Assembly: GCA_014584345.1 (NCBI GenBank)
Contig: JACTNB010000034.1
Span: 44,840 to 108,839, forward strand
Direction of reading: 5' to 3'
Origin: Planctomycetota bacterium
Lineage (GTDB): Bacteria > Planctomycetota > Planctomycetia > Planctomycetales > Planctomycetaceae
Length of the DNA stretch: 64,000 nt
The notes under the pieces are model-generated. The model was not told where the DNA came from and searched no databases. It saw only the letters and a program-made list of their open reading frames with translations. Positions 18,846-28,278 of this stretch are shown here, piece by piece. A program made the translations under genes and the position numbers. Position 1 is the first letter of the stretch. Each line of letters begins with the position of its first letter.

Positions 18846-19964
18846 TCAATTCACGTCGGAGGGAAAGTTGCGGGATTCTGCCGAACGGGGGAGCAGTAAC
18901 GGGCCGCCCGGTTCTTCCGCCGTCTTGCCTGGGTAGTCTTTAAGCAGTTCGGGCAAAAAGTCCTCCTCCAACCGCCGTGCATCCTCGAAGACAAGCCATT
19001 TTTGCGAAGGAACCTGGGAAAAGGCCCGGCGAAATCGCGGAGAGTCCGGAGCATCCGGCGACACGTTTCGCAAGCACAGCCCCAACGTCTGGTCGGGATA
19101 CTTCCGGGCAATCTCGCCATAAATTTCTGGATCCTTCTCCCCCGTATCCCCGAATAATAGAAATTTTCGTTCGGGAAATTGCAGCAGCAACGACTCGATC
19201 ACTTTCCGCTTCTTTTTATGTGCGGGAAAAATCTTCTTCAAAATGGTCGCATCCTTCAACGCGAATTTGCGCAGGTGAATCGATCCTTCCGGAAATTGAT
19301 GTTCCGATAGAAAACGCACGATCGAAGGATACAACTGCCAGGGGGTTGCCGAAATGTAATGAAAGCAGATCTGATCCCGCGCCAACCGCTGAAACAGCCC
19401 GGGCATCCCCTCGATGCAGCGAAAGTTGCGTAGAAACGTATTGACCAGCAACTCCCGCTTGTTGATGACATTCGAAAATTTAATAGTGTCGTCAATATCC
19501 GAGATGATCGACAGTCCCCGGTCCTCGGGCAGATGAATTACGCCACTTGCCCCCAGGCCGCTGTCGAGTCGACGCGCTTGCACCGAAACCTTCCGGGAAC
19601 CATGGGACGTGGTCTGCGGGCTTCCATTCCCGGACATCACGAACGACAGTGTATTGCGGTAATGGCCGTTCCGCTTTGTCCGCACCGTTCCCGCAGGGAT
19701 CCCCTCGAAGGATATTTCCACGGATACCTTGCCCAGATTTTCCACGACAAAGCCACATGCCCGTTCGCGAAAGAAAGGGGGATCGGGCTCTCCCCGGGGA
19801 ATCCTCAAGGCTCGTCGCAACAGATTCGCGGTCGTGCGGCGGAAATGACGTTCTTCATCCACGTCAAAACACCAGCCATGAATCTCAGCCAACCAGCTCC
19901 CGGGGTCTGGCCCCTGGCTGGCGACGGTCGGAAAGATCAGCAAATGTGAACCGTTACCGATCAT
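18846..19964 (-). CDS. App1-type phosphatase domain protein (DUF2183)
   Basis: About 372 residues from ATG 19964; the frame is open to 20015 but that part is formed by a dispersed repeat. The C-terminal half is the haloacid-dehalogenase-like domain of yeast phosphatidate phosphatase App1. It shows SDIDDTIKFSNV (catalytic DxDxT), YISATPWQLYPSI, a lysine in LRKFALKD, and LFGDTGEKDPEIYGEIA. The N-terminal half is a beta-rich domain with a GWCFDVDE element. The family hydrolyses phosphatidate or related lipids; the bacterial substrate is not established. No signal peptide is seen. The gene stands alone between regulatory and isomerase genes. Confidence 0.82.
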   Translation of the reverse strand: MIGNGSHLLIFPTVASQGPDPGSWLAEIHGWCFDVDEERHFRRTTANLLRRALRIPRGEPDPPFFRERACGFVVENLGKVSVEISFEGIPAGTVRTKRNGHYRNTLSFVMSGNGSPQTTSHGSRKVSVQARRLDSGLGASGVIHLPEDRGLSIISDIDDTIKFSNVINKRELLVNTFLRNFRCIEGMPGLFQRLARDQICFHYISATPWQLYPSIVRFLSEHQFPEGSIHLRKFALKDATILKKIFPAHKKKRKVIESLLLQFPERKFLLFGDTGEKDPEIYGEIARKYPDQTLGLCLRNVSPDAPDSPRFRRAFSQVPSQKWLVFEDARRLEEDFLPELLKDYPGKTAEEPGGPLLLPRSAESRNFPSDVN

Positions 19965-20005
19965 CTGCAAGTCACGTCTCGTGGTCTGTGTCGCGGCTAG
20001 GAATT

Positions 20006-20088
20006 CGGGTGCCACTGGCTCTGCCAGTGCCTTTAAGGTTTCGCTTCAACATGGGGTTGTACTGGCGAATTCAGTGGCACACAACCCG
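20006..20088. repeat. Inverted repeat around the CCACTGGCTCTGCCAGTG element
   Basis: The left arm (20006-20029) and the right arm (20061-20088) are imperfect inverted copies. Both contain TGCCACTG...GCCAGT, and the left arm is itself a hairpin (CACTGGC tct GCCAGTG). The CAGTGGCACAC in the right arm also occurs inside the 758-1154 element (1067-1077), so the two intergenic repeats share sequence. It separates the App1-type gene from the Tat-exported isomerase gene. Confidence 0.6.
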
Positions 20089-20178
20089 AAAATTAAACGG
20101 TGACAATGCAAGAGTGGATCGATACACAAACCAGAGTAACGCATCTGCCGCGGCCGGTGTTGGAATCGAGAATTCCGA

Positions 20179-21105
20179 TTAAACATCGCACAAGGTCACG
20201 GCCTCGCGCAAGCCCGTCAGGGCATCGCGCGTGGGGATGTATTCCTGCCCCACATAACCTTCATAACCGACCTCCAGCAGGGCACGCATGATCGCGGGAT
20301 AGTTGATTTCCTGATGATCGTCCAGCTCTCCGCGTCCGGGATTTCCTGCCGTGTGAATATGTCCCAGATAATCCCGATGCTCGCGGATCCGCCGAATCAC
20401 GTCACCGTCCATGATCTGGACATGGTAAATATCGAACAGCAGTTGCATCCGCGGAGATCCCACCCGTTTCAGAATGTCGATGCAGTATTCCGTGTGGTCG
20501 CCCTGATACCCCGGATGTCCCTTCATTGGATGGCTGTCATCGCGGGTGTTCAGCATCTCCAGGCACAGGTTTACCTTTTTCTTTTCCGCCAGTGGCACAA
20601 TTTCCTTGAAGAACTTCACGCAATTGTCGGCTCCTTCCTCGGGAGTCAACTCGCCCGACATCCCCGTGAAGGTTATGACGCTAGGGCAACCAAACTCCGC
20701 GGACTGCTCGATTCGCGTGGTCAGCGTCTCCCGGCAAAAATCCCAGTTAGCAGGTTGGTTGGGGCCCCGTTGAAATCCATGGCTGCTGCTGATGGCGCAG
20801 GTCAGGCCATGTTTTTTCAGTGTGGGCCAGTGATCCGGGCTGATCAGTTCGATGCTGGGAATGCCAAGGGAAACCGCCAGGCGACACATTTCCTCTACGT
20901 TCCAATACTTCGAGTAGCACCAGTGGACCAGTGACTGCTTGATCCGTCCCTTGCGTGCCGCATGCTCCGAGGGCTGCCCCTCGCCTGCCTCCAGAGCCCG
21001 CCCCGCCAGCAGTCCGGCCGAAACAGCAACCGCCCCCCGAAGTAACGTCCGCCGCGACCCCGCCACGAACGGGCCTTGTGAGTCATTCTGGAATTCGAGC
21101 GACAT
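20179..21105 (-). CDS. Tat-exported sugar isomerase/epimerase (hydroxypyruvate isomerase-like TIM barrel)
   Basis: 308 residues from ATG 21105, which has a strong AGGGGAGAGG site. A twin-arginine signal (SRRTLLRGAVAVSAGLLAG, about residues 17-35) is followed by an AP-endonuclease-2-like TIM barrel: SLVHWCYSKYWNVEEMC, LCLEMLNTR (metal Glu), LLFDIYHVQIMDGDVIR (metal Asp and His), GHIHTAGNPGRGELDD and GYVGQEYIPT (last metal Glu). Folded, cofactor-loaded export of such isomerases is common in planctomycetes. The substrate is probably a keto- or aldo-sugar or hydroxypyruvate-like compound; this is inference. Confidence 0.85.
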   Translation of the reverse strand: MSLEFQNDSQGPFVAGSRRTLLRGAVAVSAGLLAGRALEAGEGQPSEHAARKGRIKQSLVHWCYSKYWNVEEMCRLAVSLGIPSIELISPDHWPTLKKHGLTCAISSSHGFQRGPNQPANWDFCRETLTTRIEQSAEFGCPSVITFTGMSGELTPEEGADNCVKFFKEIVPLAEKKKVNLCLEMLNTRDDSHPMKGHPGYQGDHTEYCIDILKRVGSPRMQLLFDIYHVQIMDGDVIRRIREHRDYLGHIHTAGNPGRGELDDHQEINYPAIMRALLEVGYEGYVGQEYIPTRDALTGLREAVTLCDV

Positions 21106-21420
21106 TCCCTCTCCCCTTTCACGATGAAATTCGCCTCTGGGATGGAGCAAACCACCTCCCCCGGATCCACTTCAGCTTAACGCTCCCCTGCATCGCTGTC
21201 GAGTCGTCGCTCGATCGGCGGAACATGCATGCGGAATGTCGTGCTGTCGGTGCAGATTCCTTTTCTGTATGCGGGAATTCCGAAGATCCGGCAGGATCAA
21301 AAAAATGAACACGACGGGACGATTCGCTGGTCATTTACGGTGCGCCCCGACATCATGTAAACAGAACGTCCCTGCTTCTCGAATCGAACCGTCTATTTGC
21401 ATAATCCTCAGGAATGATAC

Positions 21421-22341
21421 ATGACTCCTTCATCGGTGCGTTTCTCCGGTTTATTGCCGTGGTTGCTGGCGGTCGTTGCCGGACTCGGCCTGAATGTAGC
21501 GGCCGTGGCACAAGCTCCGTCTGGCAGTTCGGCGGAGCCGGCTCCTCGGCGGGCCGAATTTGTCTGGGTCAATCCCATTCCGCAGAAACTGCAGCACCCT
21601 CGGCTGCAGCACGCCACGTTTGTCAGCCCATCGCTGCGGGTTAAAGTTGGCTACTGTATCTATCTGCCCCCGCAATATGATGAGCCAGAGTTCGAATCAA
21701 AAAAGTTTCCGGTCGTATATTACCTGCACGGTGGGCGTCCAGGGAGTGAAACAAAAAGTATCGGACTGGTGAATACGCTACATCGGCACATTTTAGCCGG
21801 TGAAGTTCCCCCGATGATATATGTCTTCGTCAACGGTGGGCCTGTCAGTCATTACAATTTGCCAGATCGGCCCGACGCCCAGGGGGAAACGGTCTTTATC
21901 AAGGAACTGATTCCCCATGTCGATTCCACCTGGCGCACAATTGCTGAACGGAAAGGGCGGGGGACCACGCGGATCATGTTCCGGTATCCTGAACTGTTTG
22001 TTTCCGCAGCTCCAGGGGGTGGGGGATACGCAACCGAAAAGCGGATCAGTGAAAACGACGGCTACGAAAACCCGAATCTCCGATTCGCCCCGGGAGACAA
22101 TGTCTGGGATCTGGCCCGGAAGTATGCAAAACAACGCGACCACGCGTTGAACATACTTTTTCATGTCGGCACGAAAGATTTCAATTACGAAAGCAATCTG
22201 GAATACATGCAGTTACTGGAAAAGTTGAACATCCCGTTCCGCCGGATCATCGTTCCCGATGTGCCGCACAGCGCGAAGGCGATTTATGATCAACAGGGCC
22301 TGGAGATCATGAAATTCCACGCGGCAAATTTTGGCGGGTAA
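21421..22341 (+). CDS. Exported esterase-like alpha/beta hydrolase, apparently lacking the nucleophile elbow
   Basis: 306 residues with a signal peptide (LLPWLLAVVAGLGLNVAAVA). It follows the putative-esterase (enterochelin esterase D-like) pattern: VGYCIYLPPQYD, KFPVVYYLHGG, MIYVFVNGG, KELIPHVDSTWRTIAERKGR, then GTTRIMFRYPELFVSAAPGGGG and a C-terminal VPHSAK with the expected His. In the family the G-x-S-x-G serine motif lies between the IAERKGR and RGTTR blocks. Here those blocks are joined directly at residues 180/181 (base 21960). The reading frame is intact, so this may be a catalytically dead or recently damaged gene. Confidence 0.72.
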   Translation: MTPSSVRFSGLLPWLLAVVAGLGLNVAAVAQAPSGSSAEPAPRRAEFVWVNPIPQKLQHPRLQHATFVSPSLRVKVGYCIYLPPQYDEPEFESKKFPVVYYLHGGRPGSETKSIGLVNTLHRHILAGEVPPMIYVFVNGGPVSHYNLPDRPDAQGETVFIKELIPHVDSTWRTIAERKGRGTTRIMFRYPELFVSAAPGGGGYATEKRISENDGYENPNLRFAPGDNVWDLARKYAKQRDHALNILFHVGTKDFNYESNLEYMQLLEKLNIPFRRIIVPDVPHSAKAIYDQQGLEIMKFHAANFGG

Positions 22342-22596
22342 CTGGGGTAGTGTTTTTCCTCGGCAAGTCATTCCGTGAACCGTCCAACGCAAACAAGCCT
22401 CGCTCCTTCGGGTGGCGGTATTGCCAATAAAATTCAGCGAAATCCCCCTGGGATGCCAGAGTGTCGAAACACTCCACGAGGAGTCCACAGCGGTTGAGAT
22501 GCCAACGCGAATCGGCCCGTACCCTGTCGAATCGCGGCTCTCAATTCAGGTGGGGTGGGGGCATATGGCCCCCATTCTCAGCCTGATGATCTTGTT

Positions 22597-25500
22597 TTAA
22601 CGAATGGTATGCGTCTTGTCGGGCAGGGAGGGACAGGAAATCACTTCCCCGATGTGTCGCCGCAGCCATGCCTGGATCAGGCGGTGAACGGCCAGCCGTG
22701 AAATCCTCGGCTCTTCGGGTCGTGTCTGCTCGAACGTTCCGTTGACTCTCAACGAAGGAATACCGTTCGCCATCACGTTCACGGATAACTGGTATGTCGA
22801 CTGCGTCCCACCAGCGACGGTTTTGTGCATCACCACTTCAATCGCGTATTCGCCCGCGGCGAGTCCCGTGAGGCTGATCGATTCGTCCTCCAGATCAGGA
22901 TTCATTGAGGAACCCACGCGGGCCCCCAGTTCATTTCCGTTGATGCGGTACAGTCTCAGTGCGGTTTCCGCGGTCAGGCCTGTTAAATCGATCTGGGCAG
23001 TGGCGGAGTGATCGGCGGCGACCGTGAAGCGGAACAGGTCCACACGGTCTGTGTTGCGATGCAGGAACGATGCCAGGGTGGTGTCGATCGGGTTCCCCTG
23101 CGAGGCAACCCCCAGATCGGTCGCTTCCGGAACCAGATTGTCGGGCTCGCGGTCAACAGGAACCACTCGGGCCACGATGTCGACTTCCAGTTGATAGAAC
23201 GTCGTGGTGTTGGCCGCTTCCGTCTTGTTCATCGCGACTTCAATAATGTAATCGCCAGCAGCCAGATTGCTCAGCGACAGCATTTCATCCTCGAGATCGG
23301 GATTCGCGGAATTGCCCACGCGTTGTCCCAGGGCATCGCCATTCAGTTGGTAAATTCGCAGTACCGCGTTCGCCGTCAATTCCGAAAGGGTCACAGCCAG
23401 ATTGCCGACGGAGCCGTCCGGGATGGTGAAGCGATAGAAATCGATGCGATCGGTATTGCGGTGCAACTGGCCGAACCGCATGGTTTCCAGAGAGCCGACC
23501 CCCAGATCGATTGCCTCGGCGGGTGTATTATTCGGTTCCGGGTCGAGCGGCGAAGGCAGCACGGCGATGCTGTGCGAGACGGTCAGATCGGGGCTGCCGC
23601 CGAGCGTGGGATCATCGACATTCACGGTCACGTCGAGCACCGGGTTTGTCGTGGCATTCAATATCGAACCGGCCTTGATGAACAGTTCCGAGCCGACAAT
23701 CTCGAACAGATCCGCGTCGGCCCCGGAAAGGGATAGGATATTGTCGCCATCATCGTCATCAACGATCACGATGTCGGCCACTTTGCGAGACGTCGTCAGG
23801 CGGATGATGTCCTGCACTTCCGTGACGGCGTTTTGCAGCGTAACGGCGGTGGGGAGTCCGTTGCTCGACAGGACCGTGCCCGTCACTTCCACGTTATCGA
23901 TGTGCCACCCGGTCCAGGAAACGGTGACATCGGTCCCCAGTCGCCAGCGGAATTGCACTGTCTGGCCGTTGGCGGCGTCGGGGAGGTTCACACGAGTTTG
24001 TGTATACCCGTTGGAATTACCAGTCCATGCCAGTTGACCAGACAGCGGATTGTTCCAGCCCGTGGCAATTGCTTGAGTGTATCCGCCGGTGACGAAAGTC
24101 CCACCCGCCGCCAGAATGTCCTGGAAGGCGCCGCCATTGATCGAAATTTCCAGGATGCCGCCGTCGTATGTGTTTTCGAGGTGGTAGTTATTTCTGAAGG
24201 AAAGTTGGTTATCCGCATTGCCCAGGATGAAGGCCGGGGAGGTCAGTCTGACATCGCTGACATAGGACTTGTTTTCGACAAATGCACTGTTGATTCCACT
24301 GAAGCTGCTGGTGGTGGAGGTGTTCCAGGTAACAGAGCCGGCGGCATCGGACGTGGTCCAGCCTGTAGGCAGGGTTGGTGCCGTTACGCCATCAAAGTTT
24401 TCCGCCAGGATGGTAGTTGGTGTCGTGGGCGTGGTCTGGGTGCCGATAATCGCCTCGGCCAAGGCCAGGATATCCAGCCGTGGGAAGTTCAATCCGGTAT
24501 TGTTGACGTTGTCGCTTTCATCGTCGCCATCATTGACGACCACTCCCGTAGTCTGCAATAAGTCTCGAAACTCGTTTACGTCGAGCCGGCGACCGAGGTA
24601 AGTCATGGCCACCTGTTGAGCCAGCACCGCGGCGCCGGTGACGTGTGGCGTCGCCATGCTCGTGCCCGCCAGCCAGGCCACACCGCTGTTCAAATAGGCC
24701 GCCCGGATAAACGCACCGGGCGCGAGTGTATCGGTTAAGCTTTCGTGTCTCTGGGAGTGGCTGACAACGCGATCGGCCGCGGTGGTGGTGTCGGTCGCTC
24801 CGCTACCCCAGTTGATGGGCCCCCCAAAATTGGTTGTCCAGACGGATCCGACGGAAATTACATCGGGATCGGCCGAAGGCCAGGCCACGCCCGGATTGCT
24901 GTCGAATTCAAAAAACGAATTCCCTGAAGCGGCCACGGTAATTACATTCAGTTGAGCCAGTGCCGCGAACTCATCACGCAAGGCATGAGCAATCTGGGCC
25001 GTTTGATGGTTTCCTCCTCCCAGGGACATATTTACCGCGGCGATGTTGTATTCCACCGCGTTTGCCACCACCCATTGCAAGGCCTGTTCGAGGACCGCCG
25101 ACGACGTATAGGGCTGACTGTCGAGATTATCCGAAAAAACCTTCAACAGGATAATGTCCACTTCCGGTGCCAGCCCAGCATAAGTGGTATTGCTCGAAGC
25201 AATGGTGCCGGTCACGTGCGTGCCGTGCCCGTCGAAGTCAGAAGCATTGTTGTCGCCGTGGAAGAAGTCGTATTGATAGACGATCCGGTCGGCAACTCCA
25301 TTTCCGTCGGCGTCGGGGCCAAAGTGGGGGTGGTTCAGTTGAATGCCGGTATCGAGAACGACCACCGAATAGCCACTTCCGTGCATGCCAGCAAAACTGG
25401 TGTGAGTCTGAAAGGCATCCAGATTGATCAACGGCGAGGAATAGGTCACTTGCGTGGAAACATCGTCCAGCAACTCGTAATGCATGCCATACAGCAAGTC

Positions 25501-25773
25501 GGCCGTGCCGGTGGTGGTCAACTCGGCATAAAGTTCCGCTGCCAGTTGCTGATGATCGAAATCGGTCTTGATCGACTCCAGCGGCGCGGGCTCGTATTCC
25601 CCCCCGCCGATGAGCAAGTTTGAGGTCGCCGAGAGGAGCGTGCGTGCTTCCAGGTGCAGCAGATGACAGACCAGGACGGAATCGTGCCCGAAGCCCCGTC
25701 GCGCGCGGAACCGCGCTGGCTGTTGCAGCCGAACATGGGGAAACATATTCCGAAGCCAATATGGCAAGAGCAT
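22597..25773 (-). CDS. Secreted subtilisin-like (S8) serine protease with PPC repeats
   Basis: About 1058 residues from ATG 25773 (AGGGGGCGGATGG upstream); a longer start at 25836 is possible. An N-terminal HLEARTLLSATS segment is a variant of the planctomycete LEPR-LLSA motif. The S8 triad is complete: Asp141 in VVVLDTGIQ, His183 in DGHGTHVTG, Ser372 in AGTSMATPHVTG, with oxyanion Asn285. After the catalytic domain come a jelly-roll/MAM-like region (FDGVTAPTLPTGW...), a cadherin-like segment (VIVDDDDGDNILSLSG) and two pre-peptidase C-terminal domains, each with a LHRNTDR...FRF pattern. Likely extracellular or cell-surface protein degradation. Transcribed alone. Confidence 0.88.
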   Translation of the reverse strand: MLLPYWLRNMFPHVRLQQPARFRARRGFGHDSVLVCHLLHLEARTLLSATSNLLIGGGEYEPAPLESIKTDFDHQQLAAELYAELTTTGTADLLYGMHYELLDDVSTQVTYSSPLINLDAFQTHTSFAGMHGSGYSVVVLDTGIQLNHPHFGPDADGNGVADRIVYQYDFFHGDNNASDFDGHGTHVTGTIASSNTTYAGLAPEVDIILLKVFSDNLDSQPYTSSAVLEQALQWVVANAVEYNIAAVNMSLGGGNHQTAQIAHALRDEFAALAQLNVITVAASGNSFFEFDSNPGVAWPSADPDVISVGSVWTTNFGGPINWGSGATDTTTAADRVVSHSQRHESLTDTLAPGAFIRAAYLNSGVAWLAGTSMATPHVTGAAVLAQQVAMTYLGRRLDVNEFRDLLQTTGVVVNDGDDESDNVNNTGLNFPRLDILALAEAIIGTQTTPTTPTTILAENFDGVTAPTLPTGWTTSDAAGSVTWNTSTTSSFSGINSAFVENKSYVSDVRLTSPAFILGNADNQLSFRNNYHLENTYDGGILEISINGGAFQDILAAGGTFVTGGYTQAIATGWNNPLSGQLAWTGNSNGYTQTRVNLPDAANGQTVQFRWRLGTDVTVSWTGWHIDNVEVTGTVLSSNGLPTAVTLQNAVTEVQDIIRLTTSRKVADIVIVDDDDGDNILSLSGADADLFEIVGSELFIKAGSILNATTNPVLDVTVNVDDPTLGGSPDLTVSHSIAVLPSPLDPEPNNTPAEAIDLGVGSLETMRFGQLHRNTDRIDFYRFTIPDGSVGNLAVTLSELTANAVLRIYQLNGDALGQRVGNSANPDLEDEMLSLSNLAAGDYIIEVAMNKTEAANTTTFYQLEVDIVARVVPVDREPDNLVPEATDLGVASQGNPIDTTLASFLHRNTDRVDLFRFTVAADHSATAQIDLTGLTAETALRLYRINGNELGARVGSSMNPDLEDESISLTGLAAGEYAIEVVMHKTVAGGTQSTYQLSVNVMANGIPSLRVNGTFEQTRPEEPRISRLAVHRLIQAWLRRHIGEVISCPSLPDKTHTIR

Positions 25774-26544
25774 TCCATCCGCCCCCTGGAAATCAGAGGA
25801 GAATCGCGACGGAACTCCGCCGCTGCCTTTCGCCATCCCTGGACCTCAAGCGATCCCCATCCGCAACAACACTCACTTTTGAAGAAGCGCATTCCCGTTA
25901 TGGTCGTTCAATCCCGAAAATGCCTGCCATGGATCGAAACTCGCGATTAGCCGCGTTCCACGATTGATTCCGGTTTCCTTCGCGGCGGTGATCTCGACTT
26001 GCCAGCCCGCTCGGTTCAAGATACCACCGATAATTTGATGATAGGCTCGCTTCGCGCGGTTATCAAGAAATGTTCCGGTACAGCGTGAAAACCAGGGAAA
26101 ATTCTGGGTTCTTGATTTTCTCGCGTCAGCATGGTGACTTCGAACGTGAGAGGAACGGTGTTGCGGAAGTCGTGGCGAAAGACTTCCTCTTCACGGAAAC
26201 ATCGGAAGAGGGCGTGGGGCTTCCGCAGTTCTTCCGAGTGAGCCGGTCGGGTATTGTGTGCCAGGTGTTTCGGGAGTTCGGCCTGGGTAATTTCTGTGGA
26301 TTATGCGGGAAGCAGCCCCTGCCCACCTGTCACATCGGCCGCGATGTGAACGCCCGGTGGACAGCGAAGTCACAGACTCCGGCAGTGGGACTGCGGAATT
26401 GCCGTCGAGAAAGGGGAGGTCGCTCCGCCAGCGGACTGGCAACTTGTGCACCGGATTGCTAGTATCGGCAGGAGGAATTCTCCCCGGGGAGACAAGTCAA
26501 AGTCGGTCCAGAACGCTTGGTTTCTCAAGTTCGAAAGTGTGAAT
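25774..26544. other. Intergenic region between subtilase and PQQ-propeller genes
   Basis: 771 bases between divergent genes. Open frames here (for example 26070-26462) show no signal peptide, conserved motif or ribosome site and are not accepted as genes. One clean palindrome (TCACATCG/CGATGTGA, 26330-26349, four-base centre) lies about 200 bases upstream of the PQQ-propeller gene and could be an operator. A looser inverted pair is near 26055-26125. Confidence 0.3.
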
Positions 26545-27870
26545 ATGGCGATGAAAGTGTTTCGAACAGTGTTGCTGCTCCCATTGGTGGGATGTCTTTG
26601 TACCGTCCTGTGCGATGCGCCGATGGTCCAGGCGGATTGGCCCGAGTTCCGCGGCCCCTCCCGTCTGGGACTGGTTCCCGCCGAACGTAAGCTGCCGACT
26701 GTCTGGTCACCAACCGAACATGTGACTTGGCGTGCCGAACTGCCCGGTCAGGGGTGGTCGAGCCCGATCGTCGTTGGACGGAAGATTTATCTGACGGCAG
26801 CCATTCCTGTTGCTGTCCCCCCGAGTAACGAAGCTCCTCTCCCCGCTGATGCGGTTCCGCCCCCGGTCGACCATGATTTATCCCTGCTGATTCTGGATGC
26901 CGACACCGGACGGTTGGAGCAGCGTGTGGATTTGTTTCGGCAGTCGGCCACCGGTGCCCCCAGGATCCATAAGAAGAATAGCCACGCCAGTCCGACGCCT
27001 GTTTTCGATGGCCAGCATCTCTATATTCATTTTGGCCATCAGGGAACAGCTTGCACCACGCTGGATGGCGTGATTGTTTGGCGGAATGATACGCTCGCCT
27101 TTCCCCCGGTGCATGGCAACGGCGGTTCGCCGGTGGTAGTCGGCTCGCTGCTGATTTTTTCGCGGGATGGTGCGGATATCAGTGAAGTGCTGGCGCTGGA
27201 TAAACGAACTGGTCAAGTCCGCTGGACCACTCCCCGCGAAATACCAGCGGAAAAACGGTTTTCCTTTTGTACACCGCTGGTGATCGAGGTTGCGGGGGAA
27301 TCGCAATTGATCTTTCCCGGTTCGAATGTTGTACAAAGCCTGGCCCCTGAATCAGGACAGGAAATCTGGCGCGTCACCTACAATGGATATTCCGTGATTC
27401 CCCGTCCGGTTTACGCGGAGGGTCTGGTTTTCATCTGCACCGGTTACGATCGTCCCAGCCTGCTGGCCATTGATCCCACCGGTCGGGGGGATGTGACGGC
27501 AACGCATCTGCGTTGGCAGACCGATTCGAATGTTCCCAATACGCCCTCCCTCGTTTCCTGGGCGAATCGCGTGGCGATGATCAGCGATCGAGGGATTGCG
27601 ACCTGCCTGGATCTGACGACGGGGGAAGAAGTGTGGAAAAAACGGATTGGTGGAAACTTTTCAGCCTCTCCGCTGTTGCACGGCACCACCCTGTATCTGC
27701 TCAGCGAGGAAGGGGACTGTACCCTGCTGGACGTGAGTGGCGAACCGATCGAAATCAGCCGTAACCAAATCTCCGAACGCTGCCTCTCCTCCCTGACGGT
27801 GGTCGACGAGGACTTGTTGTTGCGCTCGGAAAATGCACTGTATCGAATCAGCAGGCACTCCAAGTCGTAG
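26545..27870 (+). CDS. Exported PQQ-like beta-propeller protein
   Basis: 441 residues from ATG 26545 (ATG 26551 is equally plausible), beginning with a signal peptide (TVLLLPLVGCLCTVLC). The mature protein starts with the ADWPEFRGPSRLGL segment typical of planctomycete outer-membrane biogenesis/BamB-like propellers. It continues with tryptophan-docking blades such as GQGWSSPIVVGRKIYLTAA, LALDKRTGQVRWTT, ESGQEIWRVTYNGYSVIPRPVY, LLAIDPTGRGDV and DLTTGEEVWKKRIGGNFSASP. No dehydrogenase residues are evident, so a binding or scaffold role is more likely than PQQ catalysis. A longer open frame from 26446 lacks a signal peptide at its start. Confidence 0.85.
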   Translation: MAMKVFRTVLLLPLVGCLCTVLCDAPMVQADWPEFRGPSRLGLVPAERKLPTVWSPTEHVTWRAELPGQGWSSPIVVGRKIYLTAAIPVAVPPSNEAPLPADAVPPPVDHDLSLLILDADTGRLEQRVDLFRQSATGAPRIHKKNSHASPTPVFDGQHLYIHFGHQGTACTTLDGVIVWRNDTLAFPPVHGNGGSPVVVGSLLIFSRDGADISEVLALDKRTGQVRWTTPREIPAEKRFSFCTPLVIEVAGESQLIFPGSNVVQSLAPESGQEIWRVTYNGYSVIPRPVYAEGLVFICTGYDRPSLLAIDPTGRGDVTATHLRWQTDSNVPNTPSLVSWANRVAMISDRGIATCLDLTTGEEVWKKRIGGNFSASPLLHGTTLYLLSEEGDCTLLDVSGEPIEISRNQISERCLSSLTVVDEDLLLRSENALYRISRHSKS

Positions 27871-28278
27871 CAAACTCCGAATTCCGAGGTTGCGAAGAGC
27901 TGTCCGGACTGGCCTTGTCAATCAGAACTCAGGCCGGGATGAGTTGCATTTTGGTGAACTGCATTTGACATGTTTCACTATTGTGTATCACTCATGGTGC
28001 TTGGATGTGCCGCGCGCGGCGGTGATGCGGAGACTTTCGCGCATGGACATTTCGATAATTCTCGCGGTCGAGGGGTCCCCCGGGGTGGGTGTGACTGGAG
28101 TTAATGATGGGGAAATGTTAACGTGCGGTTCTGTTCCGTGCCCTGGCTCCTGGTGCCGTTCGCATTCTCCGCGGGAGCCTGGGGTGTAATGTTTCCTGGT
28201 TGAGTCTTTCTACCATCGGACACATGGTTTTCGTCCGACAGTCTCTTTAACACTCCCATCAACCGACGCGAGGCCGAC
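27871..28278. other. Intergenic region upstream of the membrane-protein cluster
   Basis: 408 bases with no supported gene. It contains a perfect 12-base palindrome GCCGCGCGCGGC (28009-28020) and a TTGACA (27965-27970) that lacks a good -10 partner. The promoter of the downstream six-gene cluster probably lies here. Confidence 0.3.

Noticed and set aside
26070..26462. 130-residue open frame in the subtilase/PQQ gap
   Set aside because: No ribosome site, signal peptide or motif, and both strands are equally open.
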